Shown here: in pieces, positions 7,316-15,588 of the stretch
How positions within the stretch are numbered: the stretch's first letter is position 1
Layout of the letters: every line of letters starts with the position of its first letter
Source: Phormidesmis priestleyi
GTDB taxonomy: Bacteria; Cyanobacteriota; Cyanobacteriia; Phormidesmidales; Phormidesmidaceae
Direction: 5' to 3'
Assembly (NCBI GenBank): GCA_003242115.1
Contig: QBMP01000022.1
Location: forward strand, 3,998 to 26,225
Length of the DNA: 22,228 bases
Made by a program: the position numbers and the translations under genes
The notes under the pieces: model-generated
Seen by the model: the letters and a program-made list of their open reading frames with translations, nothing else
Database searches by the model: none
Told to the model about the DNA's origin: nothing

Positions 7316-8764
7316 ATGCTACAAACAGCTCATAATGCTTTCGTCAGTTTTGCATACATACCCCACGGACATTGCTATTTATGGAAACCGGGATTAGTCT
7401 GGCTACATCTCCTCTCTGACGGATTCATTGCTCTGGCCTATTTTTCAATTCCAATAGCACTGGTCTATTTTGTTCAGCGACGGCAGGATTTACCCTATCC
7501 GTGGTTGTTTTTGCTTTTTGGTGCCTTTATTGTTGCCTGTGGTTTCACTCATATCTTTGCCGTTTGGACGCTATGGCATCCTAACTATTGGACGTCAGGT
7601 ACGGTAAAGGCTCTGACTGCCGTGATTTCACTCATAACTTCGGCAATGATGATTCCTGTTATTCCCGAAGCCTTGGCATTGCCTGGGCGGGGAGAACTCG
7701 AAAAAGCGAAAGCAGACCTAGAACAGCGTGTGCTTGAACGTACTCAAGCTTTACAGCTGAGTGAAGAGCGTCTCCAGATGGCACTTGCGGGTTCTGGAGA
7801 TGGTCTATGGGATTGGAATATTACAACGAAAGAAGTGTATTTCAGCCCTCGATGGCAGCAGATGCTCGGCTACGAGGTAAACGAGCTTCCTGGTCATATC
7901 GGCACATGGGAGAGCCTGATTCACCCAGACGATAAACCTAGCCATATGGAGGCGCTAGCGCTTCATATGCAGGATAGTCGAGTTCCCTATGCCTTTGATT
8001 ATCGGATAAAAACAAAGTTAGGCGGATGGAAATGGATCGGTAACTATGGCCAAGTAGTAACCCGCAATGAGAATGGGGATGCCGTCAGAATGTCGGGAAC
8101 TCACAAAGATATTAGCGATCGCAAACAGCGTGAACAAGAACTTGCTAAATCCCTGGCCGAAAAAAACGTAATGCTGCAAGAAATTCACCATCGGGTCAAA
8201 AACAACTTGCAGATTATTTGCAGCTTGCTCAATTTGCAGACCCAATCTAGCGATCCGCAGATTGTAGAGATCATGAAAGAAAGCCAGAACCGAGTGAAGT
8301 CAATGGCCTTAGTGCATGAGAATCTATACAAATCTGAGAATTTATCGAAGATAAATCTTGAAAGCTACGTCCAAGATTTGTCTAGAAATCTATTGAGATC
8401 CTATCACTCTAAAACGAGTTCAACCAAAATTAGCGTTGCCGTTTTAAATATCTCTCTCGACATTGATACCGCAGTGCCCTGCGGACTCATTATCAATGAG
8501 TTAGTTTCCAATGCTTTAAAGTATGCATTCCCTGAACAACGACAAGGAGAAGTCAAAATCAGTATCTTTAAAGCAGCTAACCAAGACGTGATCCTAAATA
8601 TCGCCGACGACGGGATTGGATTGTCCCCTGAGATCAATCTTAAACAGATAAATACCATGGGTCTACGCATGGTCACAGCCTTAATTCGGCAGATTTCGGG
8701 TACCCTAAGCGTTAATCGAGAAGCTGGGAGTTCATTTACGATTAGTTTCCCCGAGCAGGTTTAG
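7316..8764 (+). CDS. Ethylene-receptor-type sensor histidine kinase (ETR domain-PAS-HisKA_2-HATPase)
   Basis: A 482-residue membrane kinase. Residues about 28-122 form three transmembrane helices that align without gaps to the ethylene-binding domain of plant ETR1: SDGFIALAYFSIPIALVYF carries Asp35 and Tyr42, and GAFIVACGFTH carries Cys75 and His79, with the same spacing as ETR1 Asp25, Tyr32, Cys65 and His69 that hold Cu(I) and ethylene. A short coiled coil (126-150), a PAS_3-type domain (about 152-275: GDGLWDWN, WESLIHPDD, GTHKDISDRK), a HisKA_2 phosphoacceptor segment (EIHHRVKNNLQ, His291/292) and a HATPase domain (INELVSNALKYAFP, DDGIGL) follow. Synechocystis Slr1212 (UirS/SynEtr1) shares the sensor but has a bilin-binding GAF domain that is absent here. 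It is co-directional with, and 47 bases from, a cyclic di-GMP response regulator, its likely partner. Confidence 0.92.
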   Translation: MLQTAHNAFVSFAYIPHGHCYLWKPGLVWLHLLSDGFIALAYFSIPIALVYFVQRRQDLPYPWLFLLFGAFIVACGFTHIFAVWTLWHPNYWTSGTVKALTAVISLITSAMMIPVIPEALALPGRGELEKAKADLEQRVLERTQALQLSEERLQMALAGSGDGLWDWNITTKEVYFSPRWQQMLGYEVNELPGHIGTWESLIHPDDKPSHMEALALHMQDSRVPYAFDYRIKTKLGGWKWIGNYGQVVTRNENGDAVRMSGTHKDISDRKQREQELAKSLAEKNVMLQEIHHRVKNNLQIICSLLNLQTQSSDPQIVEIMKESQNRVKSMALVHENLYKSENLSKINLESYVQDLSRNLLRSYHSKTSSTKISVAVLNISLDIDTAVPCGLIINELVSNALKYAFPEQRQGEVKISIFKAANQDVILNIADDGIGLSPEINLKQINTMGLRMVTALIRQISGTLSVNREAGSSFTISFPEQV

Positions 8765-8811
8765 TAGCACAAGTTTGTGTATTACCTGTATCAATACTTA
8801 GATCTAAAACA

Positions 8812-10905
8812 ATGGAATCTTCTTTAGCTCCGACCAGTATCTTGATTGTTGAAGATGAAGGACTTATTGCGCTCGACATAGAAACTCATTTGTTGAATTT
8901 AGGCTACCAAATTGCGGGCATAGCCGAAACGGGTCGATTAGCTATCCAAAGAGCCCTTGCATCGCCGCCGCCTGATTTAATCTTGATGGATATTCGGCTG
9001 AAAGGAGATATGGATGGGATTGAAGCGGCCTCTGAAATCTCTGCACAAGTCGATATTCCTATTGTTTTTCTGACGGCTTTCTCAGATGAAAATACGCTCA
9101 ATAAGGCTAAATTAGTATCGCCCTTTGCCTATATCCGTAAACCCTTTGATACAGCTGACTTACACATAAGTATTGAAATTGCTCTCCAAAAGCATTGTTC
9201 TGAAAAAATCATAAAGCAGCAAAAAAATTGGCTTAATACCGTTTTAGAAAGTATTGGAGATGCTGTCGTAACGACTGATAATGATGGCAAGATTACTTTC
9301 GTGAATCGGGTTGCTGAGTCTATTACTCAGTGGATCAAATCTGAGACTCTCGGCAGACCGATTAATGATGTTGTTTCCTTAGTTGACCGCGATAAAAACT
9401 CCATTGAAAATCCCATCTTTCAAGCTTTAAGAACGGGGCAGGGGGAGCCTCTGCCAGAGGGCACTTTGCTAATCACAAAAAATCAGCAAGAAGTTCCTGT
9501 TGAAGACAGTGCAGTATTGATATTAGATGACACACAGCACGCTCATGGAGCCGTGATTGTTTTTCGAGATGTTAGTGAACGTGTAGCGGCAAAGCAACAG
9601 CTATTTAATCATGCCTATTACGACGCACTCACGAATCTTCCTAATCGCTCATTGTTTGTTGATCGACTTCAACATTTAGTTGATTTGAACAGGCGATACC
9701 CCAACTGCCAATTTGCCGTACTATTTGTTGACTTAGACCGATTTAAAATTGTTAACGATAGTCTAGGACACCCGATTGGCGATCAGTTACTGATTGCTGC
9801 TGCAAAACGGTTACAGAAATGCCTACGACCTACGGATACGGTTTCTCGCTTTGGTGGGGACGAGTTTGCTATTTTACTAGAGCAGTGTCCAGATTTTGAG
9901 TTTGTTTACAAGTTAGCTGATCGGATTAATCGTGAACTCAGCGTTCCTTATCATTTGAGTAACTACAATCTCTTCAGCTCTGCCAGTATTGGCATTGTTC
10001 AAGGGCAATCTCAGTATGAAACAGCCGAGGATATGGTGCGAGATGCAGATATTGCAATGTATCAGGCCAAAGCGAATGGCAAAGGTCGCTATGCTATTTT
10101 TGATGATGCGATGCATACACAAGTTAAAAGGCGACTCACGTTAGAAAATGATTTGCGACAAGCGGTTTCTGACAATGCATTGACGATTCACTATCAGCCG
10201 ATTGTTTCATTGGCTGATAGCGCGATTGTAGGCTTTGAAGCGCTAGCGCGTTGGGAGCATCCTGAACAAGGGCTGATTTCTCCTGATATATTCATCCCGA
10301 TTGCTGAAGAAACCGGACTCATTGTTCAGCTTGATCAATGGGTTTTGCGTCAAGCCTGCCAGCAAATCAAAGTCTGGCAAGATCGGTTCTCTGCCAAAGC
10401 AAAATTGGGCGTTAGCGTTAATTTATCGAGCTACCATTTTTCACAGATGGATGTGGTTGAGCAGGTTAAGCAAGCGCTTGCAGATGCGGCATTGTCGGCA
10501 GCTAGTCTGAGGTTAGAACTTACTGAAAGCACTCTCATTGAGAATACTGAGTCAGTGGCTCAAATACTGTTAGAGTTGAAAAATCTAGGTATCGAAATCT
10601 ATATTGATGATTTTGGGACAGGCTATTCGTCTTTAAGCTATCTGCATAAATATCCAATTAGCACCCTTAAAATTGACCGTTCCTTTATTCATCATATTGA
10701 CTCTAATACAGACCAATTTGAGATTGTTCGCACAATTATTATTTTAGCCAAAGCCTTAAATATGACTGCAATAGCAGAAGGCGTAGAAACAGAGGAAGAA
10801 ATAGAGGCTATTCGCGGCTTAGGGTGCGAGTATGTACAGGGATACTATTTTCACCGCCCCCTAACATGCAATCAAGTTACAACTCTGCTGGAAAATTGTA
10901 GCTGA
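8812..10905 (+). CDS. Response regulator REC-PAS-GGDEF-EAL (cyclic di-GMP turnover)
   Basis: A 697-residue protein. REC domain 8-125 with phosphoacceptor Asp60 (LMDIRL), Thr88 and Lys110 (RKPF). PAS about 135-255 (NTVLESIGDAVVTTDNDGKI ... GAVIVFRDVSERVAAKQ). GGDEF about 262-430: GGDEF at 348-352 intact, with an inhibitory-site RxxD (RPTD, 339-342) at the proper five-residue distance. EAL about 445-697: EALARWEH (476-483), ELTES, DDFGTGYSSL (599-608), KIDRSFI (Lys620) and AEGVET, all intact. Both diguanylate cyclase and phosphodiesterase activity are therefore possible, and which one dominates cannot be read from sequence. Phosphorylation by the upstream ethylene-receptor-type kinase is the natural inference. 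ATG 8812 has no good Shine-Dalgarno, which suggests coupling to the kinase. Confidence 0.93.
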   Translation: MESSLAPTSILIVEDEGLIALDIETHLLNLGYQIAGIAETGRLAIQRALASPPPDLILMDIRLKGDMDGIEAASEISAQVDIPIVFLTAFSDENTLNKAKLVSPFAYIRKPFDTADLHISIEIALQKHCSEKIIKQQKNWLNTVLESIGDAVVTTDNDGKITFVNRVAESITQWIKSETLGRPINDVVSLVDRDKNSIENPIFQALRTGQGEPLPEGTLLITKNQQEVPVEDSAVLILDDTQHAHGAVIVFRDVSERVAAKQQLFNHAYYDALTNLPNRSLFVDRLQHLVDLNRRYPNCQFAVLFVDLDRFKIVNDSLGHPIGDQLLIAAAKRLQKCLRPTDTVSRFGGDEFAILLEQCPDFEFVYKLADRINRELSVPYHLSNYNLFSSASIGIVQGQSQYETAEDMVRDADIAMYQAKANGKGRYAIFDDAMHTQVKRRLTLENDLRQAVSDNALTIHYQPIVSLADSAIVGFEALARWEHPEQGLISPDIFIPIAEETGLIVQLDQWVLRQACQQIKVWQDRFSAKAKLGVSVNLSSYHFSQMDVVEQVKQALADAALSAASLRLELTESTLIENTESVAQILLELKNLGIEIYIDDFGTGYSSLSYLHKYPISTLKIDRSFIHHIDSNTDQFEIVRTIIILAKALNMTAIAEGVETEEEIEAIRGLGCEYVQGYYFHRPLTCNQVTTLLENCS

Positions 10906-10921
10906 AGGGGTATTCTGACCG

Positions 10922-11107
10922 TCAAGACCGCAGCCTCAATAATAGTGCCTCAGTGCCTGACATAGAGACTGGTTCTAGGGCGTAAGGTGCATAGGCAGGC
11001 AGCAAGGCCCAGCTTTGAGCAAAGAAGATGACTACGAATGAACCTACGCAGAAAAGTAATCCCAGGCTGACGGATGATAATAGCCGTTTACCGACTCTCT
11101 TAAATAT
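10922..11107 (-). pseudogene. Small secreted-protein-like frame with ATA in place of a start codon
   Basis: After the multicopper oxidase stop on the same strand, AGGAG (11118-11122) is followed ten bases later by ATA (11105-11107) and then an open frame of 61 codons to TGA 10922. The frame reads FKRVGKRLLSSVSLGLL, a further hydrophobic run and ALLPAYA, which is a textbook signal peptide or membrane anchor with an AYA cleavage site, then a short tail (PYALEPVSMSG...). No ATG, GTG or TTG lies upstream in this frame (a TGA occurs two codons before). Either the start mutated from ATG to ATA, or a non-standard start is used, or the resemblance is chance. It would be the third gene of the oxidase operon. 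Confidence 0.3.
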
Positions 11108-11129
11108 GGTTCAACATCTCCTATAGTTT

Positions 11130-12611
11130 TCAAGCCTGTTGTATTTCCAAAATCCCCATCATGCCGCGATCTTCATGATCGAGCACATGGCAGTGATAGA
11201 CAGTTTTACCCACGTAGTCACGAAAGGCCATCCGAATACGAACGGTTTCTCTAGGACTCACTGGTACCACGTCTTTCCAGGTGGGGTAGGGTGTAGGCCG
11301 ACCACCCTGACTGATGATTTGGAACTTGTTGGTATGAACATGGAAGGGATGAACCATTGAGCCCGTGTTCGTCACCTCCCAGTCTTCAACGGTGTTCAGC
11401 ATTACTTGAGTGTCAACGCGAGCAGGGTCAAAGGCTTTGCCGTTAATCATAAACACCATGCCGTTGCCCATCATGCCGCCACCACCCATCATTCCACCGC
11501 CGCCCATGCCATGATTCAGCGTAAACTGTCGAGTTGTCTGCGGTTCTGGCAGTGGCTCGACTGCAATTAACTGGCTGGGCAAAGGCATCTCGTCGGTTTC
11601 TCCCTCATAGGTGAGTGTCGCGACCGTTTCAGCACTGTCTGAACTTTGGTTTCTGCTCATCATTCCACCCATCATTCCGCCTTGCGCAGGGTTAAAAGGT
11701 TGATTAATCAGGCGATAACTATTGGGCGCTTGATTTCCCTGTACCAGTACCTCAACCCGCTCTCCAGGAGCTAGAACCACATCACTCAGTTCGGTAGGAG
11801 AAGAAATAGCTCCCCCATCTGTCGCAATCAGATGCATAGGATGATCTTCTAGTGAGAGACGAAAGAATCGAGAAGGAGAAGCGTTGAGTAGTCGCAATCG
11901 TAACAGTCCGCCCCTTTGAATAGTCATTCTTGGGTTGATTTGTCCGCTAGCTGTCAGTAAACCGCCAGCGCGACCTGTCATTGCGGTCATATGGCCGGTC
12001 TCGGAGATGTTACCGTTACTGTCTAAGGCGAAATCTTTGAGGACTAAGAACTCTTCTTTAGCGGCTTTAATTTCAGGAATTTCATCTAGCTCGCCGCGAA
12101 CAATAAAAAGGCCAGCGAGACCAGCGAAAAGTTGTTCGGCTACTAGCCCGTGCTTGTGGGGATGATACCAAAAGGTGCCCGCTGGATGTGTATCAGGAAT
12201 TTGATATTCGTAGGTATGGCTCTCACCAGGAGAAATCTCTAAAAATACATTGTCACCTGAGCCAGTGGGTGGAATATGCAGACCGTGGTAGTGGACGTTG
12301 GTGGGCTGATTGAGCTGATTAGTGAAGCGGATTTGTACTCTATCGCCAGCGTTGGCTTCTAGCAGTGGGCCAGGGACTTTGCCGTTGTAGGCAAGTAGGT
12401 TAGCAGTGCGACTTCCCAACTGTACAGACTGAGCCTTAGCTTCTAAATCCAAGCTGAGCAAACCGTTTTTGCTTTTATAAGTCTGGAACTGAATCGGTTC
12501 AGAAACGGGCGCAGAAGAGAGTGGCTGTGACCTGGAGCACTGAGATAGCAGCATAGCCGTCGTAGTACCTGCGCTCAGCCGCAAAAAGTCTCTCCGTTTT
12601 ATTGATCTCAT
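11130..12611 (-). CDS. Multicopper oxidase, Tat-exported, Met-rich (CueO/CopA-like)
   Basis: A 493-residue periplasmic oxidase, probably oxidising Cu(I) to the less toxic Cu(II). Twin-arginine signal KRRDFLRLSAGTTTAMLL at the N-terminus; LSQC at 22-25 is a poor lipobox. Copper ligands: HYHG (107-110), WYHPHKH (149-154), HPFHVH (421-426) and HCHVLDHEDRGM (473-484). Thus the type 1 site is His421, Cys474, His479 and axial Met484, and the trinuclear cluster ligands are complete. Two Met-rich loops, GGMMGGMMS and GMGGGGMMGGGGMMGNGM, resemble the copper-binding insert of CueO-type cuprous oxidases. Its ATG overlaps the stop of an upstream Met-rich small gene in an ATGA junction. The divergent neighbours are a copper-type ATPase and an RND system, which supports a copper-resistance role over laccase activity. 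Confidence 0.93.
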   Translation of the reverse strand: MRSIKRRDFLRLSAGTTTAMLLSQCSRSQPLSSAPVSEPIQFQTYKSKNGLLSLDLEAKAQSVQLGSRTANLLAYNGKVPGPLLEANAGDRVQIRFTNQLNQPTNVHYHGLHIPPTGSGDNVFLEISPGESHTYEYQIPDTHPAGTFWYHPHKHGLVAEQLFAGLAGLFIVRGELDEIPEIKAAKEEFLVLKDFALDSNGNISETGHMTAMTGRAGGLLTASGQINPRMTIQRGGLLRLRLLNASPSRFFRLSLEDHPMHLIATDGGAISSPTELSDVVLAPGERVEVLVQGNQAPNSYRLINQPFNPAQGGMMGGMMSRNQSSDSAETVATLTYEGETDEMPLPSQLIAVEPLPEPQTTRQFTLNHGMGGGGMMGGGGMMGNGMVFMINGKAFDPARVDTQVMLNTVEDWEVTNTGSMVHPFHVHTNKFQIISQGGRPTPYPTWKDVVPVSPRETVRIRMAFRDYVGKTVYHCHVLDHEDRGMMGILEIQQA

Positions 12612-12784
12612 GAGTTTTCAACTGGATTTTCTATCAAGGGTAATGCTTTGCTTCCTTGATTTTGCATCATGTTATCTTGCCTCATCATGCCGCCTCTGCT
12701 CATCATGCCGCCCATAAACAAAGCTCCGAGCAGAAGGGTAGCGACAACACCTGTCAGGAACCCGATTATAAATTTGCTGTTCAT
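12608..12784 (-). CDS. 58-aa Met-rich single-pass membrane protein, coupled to multicopper oxidase
   Basis: A small gene easily missed. ATG 12784 has GAGG about ten bases upstream; it reads MNSKFIIGFLTGVVATLLLG, a single transmembrane helix or uncleaved signal anchor to about residue 24, then a Met-rich segment MGGMMSRGGMMRQDNMMQNQ (24-43), then a short polar tail ending NPVENS. Nine of the 20 residues 24-43 region are Met in MM pairs, the pattern of Cu(I)/Ag(I) binding in the periplasm. Its TGA overlaps the oxidase ATG (ATGA), so the two are translated together. The same MGGMM pattern recurs inside the oxidase. I infer that it hands copper to, or tethers copper near, the oxidase. I do not recognise a named family. 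Confidence 0.78.
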   Translation of the reverse strand: MNSKFIIGFLTGVVATLLLGALFMGGMMSRGGMMRQDNMMQNQGSKALPLIENPVENS

Positions 12785-12880
12785 CGATAGATGTCCTCAA
12801 AATGTGCGGAATAGCATTGTTCGAGACTTGTTACGCAATAGCCTTCTTTCAAATACTAACCTCTGTACTCCACTATGGAG

Positions 12881-12935
12881 TCAAGTCATTTGTATAGAAT
12901 CAAGTCATTTGGTTTGTATAGAATCAAGTCATTTG
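12881..12935. repeat. Three direct repeats of TCAAGTCATTTG
   Basis: TCAAGTCATTTG occurs at 12881-12892, 12900-12911 and 12924-12935 (offsets 19 and 24 bases). The second and third copies extend to a 20-base identity beginning GTATAGAA. The array sits 97-151 bases upstream of the Met-rich small gene and may be in its 5' leader. Candidate operator array or product of short duplications. Confidence 0.65.
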
Positions 12936-12972
12936 CGAAATGCGCCTAATTAGAAATATTCTGGCAAAAAAT

Positions 12973-12989
12973 ATGAAATAGCGATGAAA
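12973..12989 (-). promoter_or_regulatory. Candidate metal-response operator box 1 (TTTCAT-N5-TTTCAT)
   Basis: Plus strand ATGAAA-TAGCG-ATGAAA; on the minus strand TTTCAT-CGCTA-TTTCAT, an 11-base-phased direct repeat oriented toward the Met-rich/oxidase operon. Such spacing is typical of OmpR/PhoB-type response regulators. One of four like sites, all in front of metal genes. Confidence 0.6.
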
Positions 12990-13043
12990 AGTCAGCAGTT
13001 TTATGGAGAATAAGCGCTGATAGCCTGTTGCTAGCATTCAATT

Positions 13044-13060
13044 ATGAAAACAGGGTGAAA
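13044..13060 (-). promoter_or_regulatory. Candidate metal-response operator box 2 (TTTCAC-N5-TTTCAT)
   Basis: Plus strand ATGAAA-ACAGG-GTGAAA; minus strand TTTCAC-CCTGT-TTTCAT. It lies 71 bases from box 1 in the same divergent region and could serve the ATPase, the oxidase operon or both. Confidence 0.6.
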
Positions 13061-13227
13061 TAGTCTTATCTCAAAGGAGTGAAGTAGTTGTTCTCTCTTT
13101 TGAGTGTTGTGCGCACAGGTAAATTTCGTTAAGACTGATGTGTATACCTATAAAGAGTCTAAAGTCGAGTCTAAAGCATGTCATCAACAAGGCGAGCACG
13201 CTCTCACTAACGTCAGGAAGATCTTCC

Positions 13228-15365
13228 ATGAATCAATCCGACCGCCCCAAGCCCAAGAAAAACAGTCGCTCTTTGTTGGCTGACAACAATCATCAGGCGA
13301 TCTTGTCTAAGCAGCATGACGGACACAACCACGAGGGTCATAGTAGCGCTAAGGAGAGTGGCAGCGATCGCGGTATGCAGGGTGGCCACAATATGCACAG
13401 CGGCCACGGCAAACATGCAGGCCACACTCCGGGAATGTTCAAGCGACGATTTTTTGTCTCTCTCATCCTTACGCTGCCGATTCTCTATTTCTCTACTCAG
13501 CTTCAGAGCTGGCTAGGGTACCAAGCGATCGCGTTTCCCGGCTCAAACTGGATTAATCCTGTTCTTGGCATCATTCTCTACTGCTATGGCGGCTGGCCGT
13601 TTCTGAAAGGAGCTTGGCGCGAGTTCCATAGCCAAATTGCCATGATGACGCTGATTGCATTGGCAATCACGGTAGCTTTTATTTATAGTCTTGCGGTATC
13701 GCTAGGTCTTGACGGTAAACCGTTCTACTGGGAGCTAGCGACCCTGATCGACATTATGCTGCTAGGCCACTGGATTGAAATGGCCTCAGTAAAAGGTGCG
13801 AGTCAGGCGCTGGAGGAGCTTTCTACGCTGGTGCCGAATCAGGCGCATCGGATGAGCAATGATCAGGTCGAAGATGTTGCAGTGAGCGAAATTCAGATTG
13901 ACGATGTAATTCTGATTCGCCCTGGCGAGCAGATTCCAAATGACGGTGAGGTGATTGAAGGGAGCACCAGCGTCAATGAGTCATTTTTAACCGGAGAATC
14001 GAAGCCTGTTTCTAAACATGTTGGCGATGAAGTTGTGGCAGGCTCAGTTAATACTGAGGGTTCGGTTAAGGCTAAGGTAACGCGGGTGGGTGGCGATACG
14101 GCAATTAGTCAGATAATGCGGCTGGTGGATGAGGCACAGAATTCTCGCAGTCGCTTTCAGGCACTAGCCGATAAAACGGCTTACTGGTTGACTTTGATTG
14201 CGATCGCATCTGGTACGCTCACCTTTGTTGTCTGGCTCTCAATTGATACCTTAGTTTTTGCCATCAACCGGGCTGTCACCGTATTAGTTATTACCTGCCC
14301 CCATGCGCTAGGTCTGGCCATTCCACTGGTGATTGCCAACTCTACCAAGCTAGCCGCAGGCAACGGCATTTTGGTTCGCAATCGAGACTCGCTAGAACGT
14401 GCTAAAGATATCAGGATTATGGCGTTTGACAAAACAGGGACGCTGACTGAGGGTAAGTTTGGGGTGCAAGATGTGATCGCAGAGGGAATGGAAAGCGAGC
14501 AGGCATTAGCGATCGCGGCGGCACTAGAAACATCCTCAGAACATCCTCTAGCCCAGGCCATCGTCGAGACCGCCAACCAACGACAGCTCGATCTGCCTCA
14601 AATGCAAAACTTCCAAACCATCACAGGTCGGGGAGTAGAAGGTGAGGTAAATGGACAAACCTATCGTTTGGGTCGCCCGGAATGGATAAAGGAACAAAAA
14701 CTACAGCTACCTGACGAGCTAAAGAATGCGCTGGATCAGGCTGATAAACGCGGAGAAAGTGCCGTTGTGCTAATGACCGCCGCTCGCACTGTTGCCGTTA
14801 TCTCTATGGCCGACCAAGTGCGAGAGAGTGCCCGCAAAGCAGTTGACCGCTTGAAGGCAATGAACATTCAGACCGTAATGATTACGGACGATGCCGAAGC
14901 GGTTGCTCGCAGCGTTGCGGAAGATCTAGGCATTGATCGCTACTATGCTCGGGTTCTGCCAGAAGACAAGGTAAACCGCATTAAAGAACTTAAGCAGGAG
15001 AAGCGCCTACCGCTTTTGTTGGAGACGGTGTAAATGATGCTGCCGCGTTGCTAGAAGCCAATATGGGTATGGCCATTGGAGCCGGTACCAATGTGGCGAT
15101 TGAGTCCGCAGACTTAGTTCTGATAGAAGACGATCCGCTAGACGCCGTGAAGGCGCTAAACCTGGCGAAAAAAACCTACAGTAAGACAATTCAGAACCTG
15201 ATGTGGGCCACTGGCTACAACGTAATTGCGATTCCGCTTGCAGCGGGCGTACTGTCGCCTTGGGGCATTGTTCTTTCCCCAGCAGTAGGCGCAATCCTGA
15301 TGAGTCTTTCTACCATTATTGTGGCTATCAACGCCATATTGCTGCGCCGAGCAAAACTAGATTAG
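13228..15365 (+). pseudogene. copB: CPH-type (CopB, P1B-3) metal ATPase, frameshifted in the hinge motif
   Basis: A Cu/Ag-type P1B ATPase read in two frames. The first part runs from ATG 13228 (AGGAAG upstream) to TAA 15033; the second frame continues to TAG 15365. Numbered from 13228, residues 30-67 are a His-rich metal-binding tail (HDGHNHEGH, GGHNMHSGHGKHAGH) replacing the HMA domains of CopA. TGES is at 255-258, the membrane metal motif is TCPHALG with CPH at 357-359 (the P1B-3 signature) and DKTGT begins at Asp401. The hinge GDGVND is only found in the second frame (15021-15038), followed by [12 protein letters not shown] and the last two membrane helices. Loss of one base near 15012-15014 explains it; one extra G there would give [10 protein letters not shown]. 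The first product alone lacks the hinge and two helices and should be inactive. The rest looks well preserved, so the lesion is recent or a sequencing error. Confidence 0.85.
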
Positions 15366-15508
15366 CAGCATTTTGACAACTTTTTGTACCGTACTTTGAG
15401 TAATTTCGATTTGAGATGAAGACTTTAACTATAAAGTTGAGAGCGTAAATCTTTCTGATCGCCTTGCTACGCAAAGATAAGAAAACCCAATAAGAGAAAA
15501 GACTCCGA

Positions 15509-15525
15509 TTTCACTCTAGTTTCAT
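15509..15525 (+). promoter_or_regulatory. Candidate metal-response operator box 3 (TTTCAC-N5-TTTCAT)
   Basis: TTTCAC-TCTAG-TTTCAT, followed after five more bases by a partial third unit TTTCG in the same 11-base phase. It ends 63 bases before the EF-hand protein start, in the same orientation. Confidence 0.6.
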
Positions 15526-15588
15526 ATTCATTTCGTATCGTAGAAGACAGTTGCATAAGAGCAACCCACGCTACTAAGGATTTTGATT

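Larger units (their letters stand above)
12785..13227. other. Divergent promoter region of the oxidase operon and ATPase gene
   Basis: No convincing gene. It holds three copies of a 12-base direct repeat (12881-12935) and two TTTCAY-N5-TTTCAY boxes on the minus strand (12973-12989, 13044-13060). AAAGGAG (13073-13079) is a strong ribosome-binding site without a gene: eight bases on, TTG 13088 opens only 14 codons to TAA 13132, a possible leader peptide of low confidence. An in-frame upstream ATG for the ATPase exists at 13138 but lacks a binding site. Confidence 0.6.

Noticed and set aside
12881..12935. CRISPR-like direct repeats
   Set aside because: Repeats are only 12-20 bases, spacing is 7-12 bases and irregular, there is no dyad in the unit and no cas gene is present.
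12669..12953. 94-codon plus-strand frame containing repeated SSHL segments
   Set aside because: It is antisense to the Met-rich small gene and its repeats come from the TCAAGTCATTTG DNA repeats; no signal of a real protein.
13138..13227. Upstream ATG 13138 as the ATPase start
   Set aside because: It lacks a ribosome-binding site and adds 30 residues of no family character, while ATG 13228 has AGGAAG at proper spacing.
15006..15033. Programmed -1 ribosomal frameshift in the ATPase gene
   Set aside because: The sequence CCG CTT TTG is not an X-XXY-YYZ slippery site, the short product would lack the hinge and two membrane helices, and I see no clear stimulatory structure; a one-base deletion or sequence error is simpler.
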